Assembly: GCF_034479555.1 (NCBI RefSeq)
Contig: NZ_CP140151.1
Location: 124,001-188,000 of the forward strand
Reading direction: 5' to 3'
Source: Chromohalobacter canadensis
GTDB taxonomy: Bacteria > Pseudomonadota > Gammaproteobacteria > Pseudomonadales > Halomonadaceae
Length of the DNA stretch: 64,000 bases
In this document: piece after piece, positions 44,758 to 52,925 of the stretch
Numbering within the stretch: the first letter of the stretch is position 1
How the letters are laid out: each line of letters begins with the position of its first letter
The notes under the pieces: generated by a model
The model's database searches: none
Told to the model about the DNA's origin: nothing
Seen by the model: the letters and a program-made list of their open reading frames with translations, nothing else
Translations under genes and position numbers: made by a program

Positions 44758-46491
44758 ATGCTGACTAACGGTAATGCCGAAAATCATCCCGCCAATGTAT
44801 TACGTGCCTTGCTCTCCAAAGAACATGCGATTACGATTTTTTCAAAGAACACGACAAAACCGTTACCCGCTGAGGTCACCAACCTTGATCTTAATACAGG
44901 AGAGTTCGAACTAAGCGTCAACTACCATAAGAGCGATATCGATAACTATATTTATCAGGAGCACCTCTCTTTCGACATTGAAATCGAGAACACTTCTCAA
45001 GAAAACGAGACCGAGATATACAATTTCGAGAAGGTGAAAGCGAAGGTATTCAAGAAAGATACAGGGCTTTACGAGATAAAATGCCAACTCGGGGATGAAC
45101 TCTTCATTCGGGAGTCTCGCGGGGCGGTACGTATCCCTTTCATCTTGGGGATGAACGCTCATGCCAACGTTGAAGTTTATACCGACGAATTGAACATCAA
45201 GGGACGGCTACGCAACCTCTCCAGCGGTGGCTGCATGATCGACATTGCGCTTGAAGACAGCCTCCCTTTGTATGTTACCCAGCTATTGCCAAATATCACC
45301 ATCGAGTTTCCTGACGGAGAGTATTTCTACTCACAAGGCTCCATACGCCATATGCGCCCCTTCGGGAGTGAAGGCCATGCCTCCATCGGAATTCAATTCA
45401 TTGAAACGCCCAGGGACATGGAGAACACGTTATTAAGATTGATTTCGGAGTCGGAACGTGAAGCCGCGCATCGCGCGGGGATGAACATGCGCGGCGTGGG
45501 CCCTTCACCTTTATTTGTCCCGAGGAAGAAGGAAAGCAGTATTTTGAAAAATGAGCAACAAGCCAAGGCCAATGAGTCGACTAACATGCCGCCCATGGTG
45601 AAAGGCGTTCGGGAAATATCGCGTCAACTTCAAGCCGTGCTCATTTATCTTAAAAACTGGAATACGTTTCCCGAGGAAACGCTTTATGACTGCGCCGATT
45701 CGCTGATTTTCCTCGTTAGACAGGACCGTAAAGAACTGCTATATGCGCTTTCATTCATTCGTGACCAGCCCGAATGGGTGCGCCATGCCATTCAGGTCTC
45801 CGGCTATTTTTCCGATATGCTGATCGCGCATGACCCACACTCGGGGCAATTGCGTGAAGCCATCGCAGGAACTTTGATGCACACGATGGGCAAGCCGCTT
45901 TTAATGAGTGAAAAGCTACCCTCGCTTAAAACCAACATGACACCGCAGCAAAAAGAGATACTTCTGGGACACGTTGACACGTTGCTCGAGAAGATCGCAG
46001 AGATGGGCTGGCAACCCAGCAAAGGCTGCATGGATATCATGCAAAATGCCAACGAGCTGCTCGATGGCAGCGGGTACCCTGCTGGCAAGACGGGTGACCA
46101 GCTTTCTGAGCTGGTGAAACAGCTCTCTGTCATCAAGGTGGTCAATAAGCTCACCAGCGAGCGCAATAGCATATCACCGCGTACGCCGTTGGATGCCTAT
46201 CGCTGGGTGCATGAAAATGACACGAAGTACGAACGCACTGTCATTATCGACTATATCCAGCAATACGGCTTGTATCCAATCGGCAGCATGGCCAAGTTCT
46301 CCCGAGGCTTTCTCGCCTGGATCATGGATATCGACAACAAGGGCATGCCCACCCACGTCCATGTTGTCAAGAATTTAGCGTTCATCGATGCCAGTATCGA
46401 TACGTACCTTTCATCCAATGATTTTAGTCAGATTGGCCGGCTCGTAGGGATCGTCAACCCTAACGATTACAGCGCCGATCATAGGCATTGA
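44758..46491 (+). CDS. YcgR-N/PilZ protein fused to a degenerate HD-GYP domain
   Basis: 577 aa. An N-terminal beta domain (residues ~25-120) is like the YcgR flagellar brake; then comes PilZ with ESRGAVRIPF and NLSSGGCMIDI (c-di-GMP-binding R...R and N/DxSxxG motifs). After a linker, residues ~300-530 resemble HD-GYP, ending ELLDGSGYPAG. However, HDIGK is replaced by HTMGK and the HHE before DGSGYP by NANE, so metal ligands are lost. Likely a c-di-GMP receptor with an inactive HD-GYP used for interaction. The gene is moderately AT-rich; GAAGG precedes the ATG. Flagellar neighbours suggest motility control. Confidence 0.82.
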   Translation: MLTNGNAENHPANVLRALLSKEHAITIFSKNTTKPLPAEVTNLDLNTGEFELSVNYHKSDIDNYIYQEHLSFDIEIENTSQENETEIYNFEKVKAKVFKKDTGLYEIKCQLGDELFIRESRGAVRIPFILGMNAHANVEVYTDELNIKGRLRNLSSGGCMIDIALEDSLPLYVTQLLPNITIEFPDGEYFYSQGSIRHMRPFGSEGHASIGIQFIETPRDMENTLLRLISESEREAAHRAGMNMRGVGPSPLFVPRKKESSILKNEQQAKANESTNMPPMVKGVREISRQLQAVLIYLKNWNTFPEETLYDCADSLIFLVRQDRKELLYALSFIRDQPEWVRHAIQVSGYFSDMLIAHDPHSGQLREAIAGTLMHTMGKPLLMSEKLPSLKTNMTPQQKEILLGHVDTLLEKIAEMGWQPSKGCMDIMQNANELLDGSGYPAGKTGDQLSELVKQLSVIKVVNKLTSERNSISPRTPLDAYRWVHENDTKYERTVIIDYIQQYGLYPIGSMAKFSRGFLAWIMDIDNKGMPTHVHVVKNLAFIDASIDTYLSSNDFSQIGRLVGIVNPNDYSADHRH

Positions 46492-46512
46492 ATCAAGCAG
46501 GACAACGCGGAT

Positions 46513-46539
46513 TAAAGTTCAGGGCGAATGGGCCGATAG
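46513..46539 (+). promoter_or_regulatory. Sigma-28 (FliA) promoter, no immediate gene
   Basis: TAAAGTTC (46513-46520), 11-nt spacer, GCCGATAG (46532-46539): 7/8 at both elements. It starts 22 nt after the PilZ/HD-GYP stop. An intrinsic terminator follows ~80 nt downstream. Confidence 0.85.
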
Positions 46540-46545
46540 CGTTGA

Positions 46546-46643
46546 TGTGGGTATCGCGACCGCTTCACGCACCGTATACCGACATTCGCTGTGTATGACG
46601 CTTGCCCCTGGCGAGCCTTGGGCCAGCTTGGCTGGCCCTTTTT
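46546..46643 (+). ncRNA. Candidate FliA-dependent small RNA (~98 nt)
   Basis: Inferred transcript from about 7 nt after the sigma-28 -10 element to the terminator at 46620-46643. No recognised gene with a ribosome-binding site lies inside. A frame stays open from a GTG at 46547 through the terminator into the next gene, so an alternative is that this is a leader for the 46685 gene. The 3' end (hairpin plus five T) resembles an Hfq-dependent sRNA. Confidence 0.45.
46620..46643 (+). terminator. Intrinsic terminator
   Basis: GGGCCAGC (46620-46627), loop TTG, GCTGGCCC (46631-46638), TTTTT. Confidence 0.92.
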
Positions 46644-46684
46644 GTCATAGTACTTTCGTGGCCTACTATTACCAAGGCGTTATC

Positions 46685-47038
46685 ATGTCGTCTCCCCGTA
46701 CACAAATACCAGCCCGTGAGCTGACCGAGGAAATCGTGCCGCGTCTCGACACGATCGAGAAGCTGATCAACACGACGCTAGCCTCACTGATTGAAAACAC
46801 GGATTCACCAGAAGAACACGAGCGTCGGGAGGATCAAAAACGCCGTTTCGAATTGATGCTGCTCTCCATCCGGATGAACGTTTCCAGCGTCACGCGCCGC
46901 CATGCCGCGGTAATCCGTGCCTCTCAGAACGGCGAGCCTAGCGGGACTGCGTTATTGCAATTGGACGAAAACGAAGCTATCGCGATGGAGAACGCAAAGA
47001 CATTGTATGAGCAGGTCAAATCGCATACACGCAACTAG
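46685..47038 (+). CDS. Hypothetical helical protein
   Basis: 117 aa starting MSSPRTQIPARELTEEIVPR. Unrecognised. It is charged and helical, with no signal peptide or membrane segment. Codon use is like the neighbours. A weak AAGG lies upstream of the ATG. The strong terminator between the sigma-28 promoter and this gene argues that it has its own promoter or depends on read-through. A longer reading from 46547 would cross the terminator and is less likely. Confidence 0.55.
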   Translation: MSSPRTQIPARELTEEIVPRLDTIEKLINTTLASLIENTDSPEEHERREDQKRRFELMLLSIRMNVSSVTRRHAAVIRASQNGEPSGTALLQLDENEAIAMENAKTLYEQVKSHTRN

Positions 47039-47136
47039 ATAAATCTAAGCTTTCGTAGGGACGCCTAACGCTCGTTTTTTTGGCATACTGCATTCAATCA
47101 TGCTGAAAACTCTTCCACTGCGGCGGTTTGAAACTC

Positions 47137-47736
47137 ATGCGATCATTATTGCGTAGCCAGCTTTTTCTCGTGTTGCTCTGGGGCCTCGTCATGGCGAGCC
47201 TCCCTTACACAACGTACAAGATGCTGCTGTTTCAACGCCAAGCGGGGAGCTTGCTGAACGCGCATACCCCGGCGCTTGTCTACGCCAATATCGCCTTGGT
47301 GGTGCTGCTGGTCGGGGTGATGGGGCTGCTCACCGCCGCTCATTGGCAGCTCCGCCAACGTAGCGCGTCGCGGGTAAGCAATGAACGGCCGGAACCCGCT
47401 CGCCAGCCCCCCGCTCGCCAGTCCCCCTCTCGCCAGTCCCCCTCTCGCTCGACACCACCACCGCGCACCACGGCCTCACCCGCTCCCGAGGCCGCCGCCG
47501 CAACTGGCCTGCAATTAGTCGAGATCGGGGCGGAGAGCCCGCTACAGAGTCGTTTGCCCATCGGCGCAGTAGTGGAGTCGGTCAACGGTACGCCCGCGAC
47601 ATCGCTCGCCGCGGCGGAGTCGGTGCTCAAACCGGGGGTCAATGAACTCGACTGGCGGGATGATACCGGCAAGCGCAATATGGCGTATGTCATGGTTCGC
47701 GATGGCAAGCTACATGCTGAGTTTCGCCCTGTTTGA
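47137..47736 (+). CDS. Membrane protein with Pro/Arg/Ser linker and PDZ-like C-terminus
   Basis: 199 aa. Two N-terminal transmembrane helices (LFLVLLWGLVMASLPYTTY; LVYANIALVVLLVGVMGLLT), then a low-complexity linker with repeated RQSPS units, then ~75 residues resembling a PDZ fold (GAESPLQSRLPIGAVVESVN). The start is either a TTG at 47128 or the ATG at 47137. Function unknown. It is followed at once by a 12-bp tandem repeat. Confidence 0.6.
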   Translation: MRSLLRSQLFLVLLWGLVMASLPYTTYKMLLFQRQAGSLLNAHTPALVYANIALVVLLVGVMGLLTAAHWQLRQRSASRVSNERPEPARQPPARQSPSRQSPSRSTPPPRTTASPAPEAAAATGLQLVEIGAESPLQSRLPIGAVVESVNGTPATSLAAAESVLKPGVNELDWRDDTGKRNMAYVMVRDGKLHAEFRPV

Positions 47737-47740
47737 TACT

Positions 47741-47788
47741 ACGTCGTTAAAAACGTTGTTAAAAACGTCGCTAAAAACGCCGTTAAAG
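47741..47788. repeat. Four 12-bp tandem repeats
   Basis: Units ACGTCGTTAAAA, ACGTTGTTAAAA, ACGTCGCTAAAA and ACGCCGTTAAAG run from 47741 to 47788, starting 4 nt after a stop codon. The last unit supplies the first bases of the -35 element of the sigma-28 promoter at 47784. Confidence 0.9.
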
Positions 47789-47810
47789 TCTGGCTTATCA
47801 TGGCCGATAA
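47784..47810 (+). promoter_or_regulatory. Sigma-28 (FliA) promoter upstream of nuclease-fold-like gene and flaG
   Basis: TAAAGTCT (47784-47791), 11-nt spacer, GCCGATAA (47803-47810): 7/8 and 8/8. It is 70 nt upstream of the ATG at 47881. Confidence 0.88.
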
Positions 47811-47880
47811 CTGCTAGGCAAGGACGTTACTGACTTTTATTACGCTAGCGAAAGCGAAGAAAAACAAAGCGAGGCACCCG

Positions 47881-48360
47881 ATGACCCATATCGGCACATT
47901 CATCACCGAATCCGACACCAGTATTCACGAGAAGCTGAACCACGCCCTCGAAACGCTTCTCGAGCGCGACGCCTCTCTGCTCAAGGCGTCGGCGACGGAG
48001 CGTTCGCTCTCCTTCCGCTTGGCCATGTACCTGCAGCAAGCGTTTCCCGATTGGGATATCGATTGCGAATACAATCGCTGGACGGGCCCCTGCAAGCGCA
48101 CCCGCCATATGACGAGCGTGACCAATACCGCCGATACCGACGCGCGTACCGCCTACCCCGACATCATCATTCATCATCGCGGAACCCACGAGAATCTCGC
48201 CGCCATCGAGGTGCAGAAAAGTACCAATAGCTTCGGTAAGCATCAGGACATCAAGAAGATCCAGGCTTACAAGCGCGATAGCAACTTTCGGCATGCCTTC
48301 TTCGTCGGCATCGGTGTCGGCGACGATGCCGGGCATACGAACATCGACATGATGACGTGA
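47881..48360 (+). CDS. PD-(D/E)XK nuclease-fold-like small protein
   Basis: 159 aa, cytoplasmic. Residues ~40-115 follow a pattern I associate with restriction-endonuclease-fold orphan proteins: ERSLSFRLAMYLQQAFPDWD, IDCEYNRW, then YPDIIIHHRG and NLAAIEVQKS. The Asp of YPD and Glu of IEVQK would be catalytic. The usual Lys is replaced by Gln with Lys next to it, so activity is uncertain. It has a GAGG ribosome-binding site and a near-consensus FliA promoter. flaG lies 109 nt downstream in the same direction, so the two may form a late flagellar operon. Confidence 0.5.
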   Translation: MTHIGTFITESDTSIHEKLNHALETLLERDASLLKASATERSLSFRLAMYLQQAFPDWDIDCEYNRWTGPCKRTRHMTSVTNTADTDARTAYPDIIIHHRGTHENLAAIEVQKSTNSFGKHQDIKKIQAYKRDSNFRHAFFVGIGVGDDAGHTNIDMMT

Positions 48361-48376
48361 TTTCGCGAGCCACTAT

Positions 48377-48416
48377 GTCTTAAGTCTCAACCACCTGTCT
48401 TAAGCCTCAACCACCT
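48377..48416. repeat. 20-bp tandem repeat upstream of flaG
   Basis: GTCTTAAGTCTCAACCACCT (48377-48396) and an adjacent copy with one T-to-C change (48397-48416). Confidence 0.9.
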
Positions 48417-48469
48417 GAGCGCTATGCCACGCTCAACAACAAAAGCGATAACAACGCAGGGGGACGCAT

Positions 48470-48844
48470 ATGTCGTCGAACATTCCTGAATTTCCCGTCA
48501 ACAGCGGTCCCGCCACCGCCAACATCACACCCAACCCGCTGAGCGGTCGCCAGCGATTGGACATGGCCCTGGCCCATATCCAACCCAACAATGACGCGCA
48601 GGAAACCTCGGCGCCATCGGCCTTGACCATGAGCGAACTCGCCAAGCCCATCGACCGCGTCAACGAAGTAATGAGCGCCTACAGCGTCCAGTTCGAGCTA
48701 TCGGAATACGAGGGGCGGATCGTGACACGTATCGTCGACCGCGACAGCCAGGAACTGATCCGTCAGATTCCCAGCGAGGAAGTGCTGCGCATCGCCGAAA
48801 CCCTGGAGCAACGCCAGGGCCGGCTGGTCGATTGGGAAGTGTGA
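48470..48844 (+). CDS. flaG: FlaG family protein
   Basis: 124 aa. The C-terminal FlaG domain is clear: VNEVMSAYSVQFELSEYEGR, then RIVDRDSQELIRQIPSEEVL. FlaG proteins influence filament length and are normally next to fliC-fliD; here flaG lies 9 kb from fliC. The N-terminal ~50 residues are Pro/Asn/Ala-rich and disordered. The ATG has a GGGGG ribosome-binding site. No FliA site lies directly upstream, so it is probably transcribed from 47784. Confidence 0.88.
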   Translation: MSSNIPEFPVNSGPATANITPNPLSGRQRLDMALAHIQPNNDAQETSAPSALTMSELAKPIDRVNEVMSAYSVQFELSEYEGRIVTRIVDRDSQELIRQIPSEEVLRIAETLEQRQGRLVDWEV

Positions 48845-49074
48845 TTAAGAAGGCCGGCACCGAGAGGCATGCATAGCTTCGCCGGTGTCGCGCTTGCAGC
48901 TCGGCATCAGTAATACCCTTCTCCCCTACCCCACCAATAAACAAAGCCTTGAGTCAGCCCCCGCGCTTGCACACACAGCCCGCAAACCGCACCATTAGCG
49001 TCTAGTAGAAACACTTCTAGCGTTATATCTTTTCGCTCAGAAATCTGACTTCCTTGCATACCAACGAGACCCGG

Positions 49075-50814
49075 ATGCTCAAGCGTTACTTTCCCATCGT
49101 CGAGTGGCTGCCAAGCTATGATCGCCACACGCTATCCCAGGATCTCTTCGCCGCCGTCATCGTTACTTTGATGGTCATCCCACAAGCGCTGGCCTATGCC
49201 TTTCTCGCCGGGTTACCGGCGGTGACGGGCCTGTATGCCAGCATGCTGCCGTTGGTGGCGTATACGGTTTTCGGCACCAGCCGCACGCTGGCGGTGGGCC
49301 CCATGGCGATCGTCGCCCTGATGACGGCTGCAGCGTTATCGGGCATCGTCGCCACGGGGACCGTCGCCTACAGCGAAGCCGCCGCAACACTGGCGTTCCT
49401 GTCTGGCGTCATGCTGATGCTGATGGGCGTCTTCCGGCTGGGCTTCTTCGCCAACTTCCTGAGTCACCCGGTCGTTTCCGGCCTGCTCAGCGCCTCGGGC
49501 GTGCTGATCGCTACCAGCCAGTTGGGCAATTTGTTGGGCATCTCGATGTCCGGGTTCACGCTGATCGAGCAGCTCGCCGGGCTGGCCACGCATTGGCAGG
49601 ATTTCAACGGTCTGACGGCATTGATCGGTCTCGGCTCGCTGGCGTTTTTGATGGGGATGCGCCGCGCCGGCCCCACGCTGCGCCGCCTGGGCATGACCGC
49701 CACGTTGAGTGGCTTCATCACCAAGGCGGGGCCGATCATTGCGGTGATGATCTCGACCCTGCTGGTATGGGCATTCGACCTGGAGGCGCACGGCGTCGCC
49801 GTGGTCGGCGAGATTCCGCGCCATCTACCGCCGCTCGCGCTGCCTTCGCTCGACCCGAGCCTGATCGGCACGCTGCTCATGCCGGCGTTTCTGATCAGCT
49901 TGGTGGGCTTTATCGAGTCGGTATCGCTGGCGCAGATGCTGGCCGCCAAGCGTCGCCAGCGCATCTCGCCCGACCAGGAACTGTTCGCGCTAGGCGGCAG
50001 CAACCTCGCCGCCGCCTTGAGCAGTAGCATGCCGGTGACGGGCAGCCTATCGCGCACGGTGATCAACTTCGATGCCGGCGCGCGTACACCGGCCGCAGGC
50101 AGCTTCGCCGCGCTGGGCGTGGCACTGGTGACGCTCTATCTCACGCCGCTGATTCACTTTCTGCCTATCGCCACGCTCGCCGCCAGCATCATCGTCTCGA
50201 CCTTCACGCTGCTCGATGCGCGCGGTCTCAAGCGTACTTGGCGTTATTCGAAGCGCGATTTCGCCGCCATGCTGGCGACCATCGTGCTGACCTTCGTCAG
50301 CGGCGTCGAAGTCGGCGTGATGGCCGGCGTGGGGCTGTCACTGGCATTGTTCCTGTATCGCACCAGCCGCCCACATAGCGCACTGGTAGGCCGCGTCCCC
50401 GGTACCGAGCATTTCCGCAACGTCGAGCGCCACACCACCGAGCACGACCCCACCGTGGCACTGCTGCGCGTCGACGAGAGCCTGTACTTCGCCAACGCGC
50501 GTTACTTGGAAGACACCGTTTACGCCATGGTCGCCGAACGCCCGGCGCTCAAGCATGTCGTGTTGATCAGCTCGGCGGTCAACCTGATCGACGCTTCGGC
50601 GCTGGAAAGCCTGGAAGCCATCAACTCCCGCCTCGACGACTCGCAGGTCAAGCTGCACCTCGCCGAGGTAAAAGGCCCGGTGATGGACAAGCTCAAGCAA
50701 AGCGACTTCCTCGACCATCTCACCGGTGAAGTCTTCCTCAGCACTTATCACGCCTGGGAAGCCCTGCGAGACGAAGACACCGTGGTGACGCCGCTGGATC
50801 GCGACACCCGCTAG
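49075..50814 (+). CDS. SulP family inorganic anion transporter with STAS domain
   Basis: 579 aa. About eleven to twelve transmembrane helices of the SLC26/SulP fold (YDRHTLSQDLFAAVIVTLMV, PQALAYAFLAGLPAVTGLYA) and a C-terminal cytoplasmic STAS domain (residues ~440-560, with LRVDESLYFANARYLEDTVY). Members carry sulfate, bicarbonate or dicarboxylates; the substrate cannot be read from sequence. The ATG at 49075 (MLKRYFPIVEWLP) is the family start; a TTG at 49054 is unlikely. Confidence 0.9.
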   Translation: MLKRYFPIVEWLPSYDRHTLSQDLFAAVIVTLMVIPQALAYAFLAGLPAVTGLYASMLPLVAYTVFGTSRTLAVGPMAIVALMTAAALSGIVATGTVAYSEAAATLAFLSGVMLMLMGVFRLGFFANFLSHPVVSGLLSASGVLIATSQLGNLLGISMSGFTLIEQLAGLATHWQDFNGLTALIGLGSLAFLMGMRRAGPTLRRLGMTATLSGFITKAGPIIAVMISTLLVWAFDLEAHGVAVVGEIPRHLPPLALPSLDPSLIGTLLMPAFLISLVGFIESVSLAQMLAAKRRQRISPDQELFALGGSNLAAALSSSMPVTGSLSRTVINFDAGARTPAAGSFAALGVALVTLYLTPLIHFLPIATLAASIIVSTFTLLDARGLKRTWRYSKRDFAAMLATIVLTFVSGVEVGVMAGVGLSLALFLYRTSRPHSALVGRVPGTEHFRNVERHTTEHDPTVALLRVDESLYFANARYLEDTVYAMVAERPALKHVVLISSAVNLIDASALESLEAINSRLDDSQVKLHLAEVKGPVMDKLKQSDFLDHLTGEVFLSTYHAWEALRDEDTVVTPLDRDTR

Positions 50815-50833
50815 GACTAGGTCTAGGCGAGAG

Positions 50834-51016
50834 CTAGGCCTCGACCAGGGCCATCACCCTGTTGACGCTGCGCGCCGTATTGATGAACAGGAAGTCGTCG
50901 ATCATCTTGCCGTCCTTGGCAACCACACCCGGTCGCCGCGCGGTCATACCTCGAATCTGGCCGCAAGATAGTGCCTCAAGCCAGGCAGCGATGTTCTGAT
51001 CCGAATCTCGAAAGTT
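50834..51016 (-). pseudogene. 3' fragment of an unidentified gene
   Basis: On the minus strand ~60 codons are open to a TAG and end RRPGVVAKDGKMIDDFLFIN then TARSVNRVMALVEA. Coding-like, but with no start codon context and a stop just upstream. The GKMID motif faintly recalls the C-terminus of HpcH/HpaI (CitE-like) lyases; this is a guess. Apart from this and the glpD control region I see nothing in 50815-51208. Confidence 0.35.
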
Positions 51017-51151
51017 TCACTCTACCTCACTTTTTCACCGGCGAACCCTTTCCACGAACGGGTTGAGGCTCTATCAGGCCGGGATTTCAGCCCATAAAAT
51101 CGGCCTCAGCTACAGGGCGAAACAGTTTCTACTACTTTTTGCCTAATTAAA

Positions 51152-51209
51152 AATGTTCGAATCCGCGCCACAATGATCTAACTCGAACACTGGTGAGCGG
51201 ATCCGAACA
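51152..51209 (+). promoter_or_regulatory. GlpR-like operator half-sites upstream of glpD
   Basis: AATGTTCGAA (51152-51161) fits the E. coli GlpR half-site WATKYTCGWW exactly. AATGATCTAACTCGAACACT (51172-51191) matches the 20-bp palindrome at ~16 of 20 positions, and TCCGAACATG overlaps the start codon. They suggest repression relieved by glycerol-3-phosphate; no glpR gene is in the window. Confidence 0.6.
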
Positions 51210-52729
51210 TGCGCAACGAAACCTACGATCTGATTGTCATCGGCGGCGGCATCAACGGCGCAGGCATCGCGCGTGATGCTGCAGGCCGTGGACTGTCAGT
51301 GCTCGTCGTCGAGGCGAATGACCTCGCCAGCCACACGTCATCGGCTTCGACCAAGCTGATCCACGGTGGCTTACGGTATCTCGAGCAGTACGAATTCAAG
51401 CTCGTGGCCAAGGCCCTCTCCGAGCGCGAAATACTGCTCAAGGCTGCGCCGCACATCATCTGGCCGATGCGTTTCATCCTGCCTCACCAGAAGCACCTGC
51501 GACCGGCCTGGATGATTCGAACCGGGCTTTTCATGTACGACCACCTCGGTGGACGCCAAACGCTAGCGGGCTCGCATGGCATCAAGTTCACCGATCATCC
51601 GGCCGGAGCGCCACTCAAATCCGAGTTCACGAAGGGCTTCGTCTACTCGGACGCTTGGGTTCAGGATGCGCGACTGGTGGTACTCAATTGCATGGACGCG
51701 GCCAGCCGCGGCGCCTGCATCATGACGCGCACGCGTGCCGAAGCTGCGGTACGCGGCACCGACGGATGGACCATCACCCTGCGTACCGCCGAGGGCGAAA
51801 CGACGCAAGTCGCCGCCCGCGGGCTGGTCAATGCGGCCGGACCCTGGGCCGTGCGTTTTCTCGACGATATAGCGTCGCTAGATCACACGTATTCGCTGCG
51901 CCTGATCAAGGGCAGCCATATCGTCGTGAACAAACTGTTCGACCACGACTACGCCTATATCTTCCAGCAACCCGATGGCCGCATCGTGTTCGCCATTCCC
52001 TATGAGCGCGATTTCACTCTCATCGGGACGACCGACGTCGAGCATGAGGGCGCTCCCGGCAATATCGCCATCGAGGAAGATGAGATCGGCTATCTATGCG
52101 AGTCGGCCAATCGCTATTTCGAACAGCCTATCGGGCCCGACGATGTCGTCTGGAACTACTCCGGTGTGCGCCCTCTGCTCGATGACCGCGAGGATAACGC
52201 CAGCGAGATCACGCGCGATTACCGCATCCAACTCGATACCTCCGGCGGTGCGGTGCTGCTCAACGTCTTCGGCGGCAAGCTGACGACCTATCGACGTCTA
52301 GCCGAGGACGCCGTCGATCAACTGGCACCTGAACTCGGCAACCAGGAAAAAGCCTGGACCGGTCACGGCCACCCACTACCCGGCGGCGAAGAAGCGAAAC
52401 CACAGCACCTGTTCGAATCGCTCCAAGCCAGTCACCCCTTCATTCCACTGGGCATGGCCAATCGCATGGTCTTCAACTACGGCACCCGGGTCACGAACAT
52501 CGTCGGTGATGCAAAAAGCCTGGACGATCTAGGTGAGCATTTTGGCGCCGACTTGTATGCCGCCGAAGTCGATTACCTGCGCGATCATGAATGGGCGCGC
52601 ACGGCCGAGGACGTTCTCTGGCGGCGATCCAAGCTGGGGCTGCGTCTCGATGAAAGCGAACAGCGCCGACTCGCCGACTATCTCGACCGTTCCTTAGCTG
52701 AGCCGACTAAAGCCGGTTCAGCTACTTAA
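51209..52729 (+). CDS. glpD: Aerobic glycerol-3-phosphate dehydrogenase GlpD
   Basis: 506 aa FAD-dependent, membrane-associated dehydrogenase that oxidises glycerol-3-phosphate to dihydroxyacetone phosphate and reduces quinone. The FAD motif DLIVIGGGINGAGIARDAAG, the segment TSSASTKLIHGGLRYLEQYE and the C-terminal VFGGKLTTYRRLAED are diagnostic. Length is as in E. coli. First gene of a glpD-glpF-glpK cluster, with likely GlpR operators upstream. Confidence 0.97.
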   Translation: MRNETYDLIVIGGGINGAGIARDAAGRGLSVLVVEANDLASHTSSASTKLIHGGLRYLEQYEFKLVAKALSEREILLKAAPHIIWPMRFILPHQKHLRPAWMIRTGLFMYDHLGGRQTLAGSHGIKFTDHPAGAPLKSEFTKGFVYSDAWVQDARLVVLNCMDAASRGACIMTRTRAEAAVRGTDGWTITLRTAEGETTQVAARGLVNAAGPWAVRFLDDIASLDHTYSLRLIKGSHIVVNKLFDHDYAYIFQQPDGRIVFAIPYERDFTLIGTTDVEHEGAPGNIAIEEDEIGYLCESANRYFEQPIGPDDVVWNYSGVRPLLDDREDNASEITRDYRIQLDTSGGAVLLNVFGGKLTTYRRLAEDAVDQLAPELGNQEKAWTGHGHPLPGGEEAKPQHLFESLQASHPFIPLGMANRMVFNYGTRVTNIVGDAKSLDDLGEHFGADLYAAEVDYLRDHEWARTAEDVLWRRSKLGLRLDESEQRRLADYLDRSLAEPTKAGSAT

Positions 52730-52925
52730 AATGCATCTAAAGACTTAGCAACGCCCCAGCCGTCGTGAATAACGACACAAACCCAACTGCCATCGATGCG
52801 GATGGCGCAACACAGAGGAGGAACACCATGACTCGCCACCCCATTGCTCACATTCCCATCGACACGGCAGGACATGCGAATCCCGCCTCATCCGACCATG
52901 ACACTCATTACCGCAAGGCATATTC

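Noticed and set aside
47741..47788. Tandem repeats as a CRISPR array
   Set aside because: Units are 12 bp with no spacers and no cas genes are present.
52696..52723. Hairpin at the 3' end of glpD as a terminator
   Set aside because: The stem (AGCTGAGCCG with CGGTTCAGCT) overlaps the end of the gene and has no T-run.
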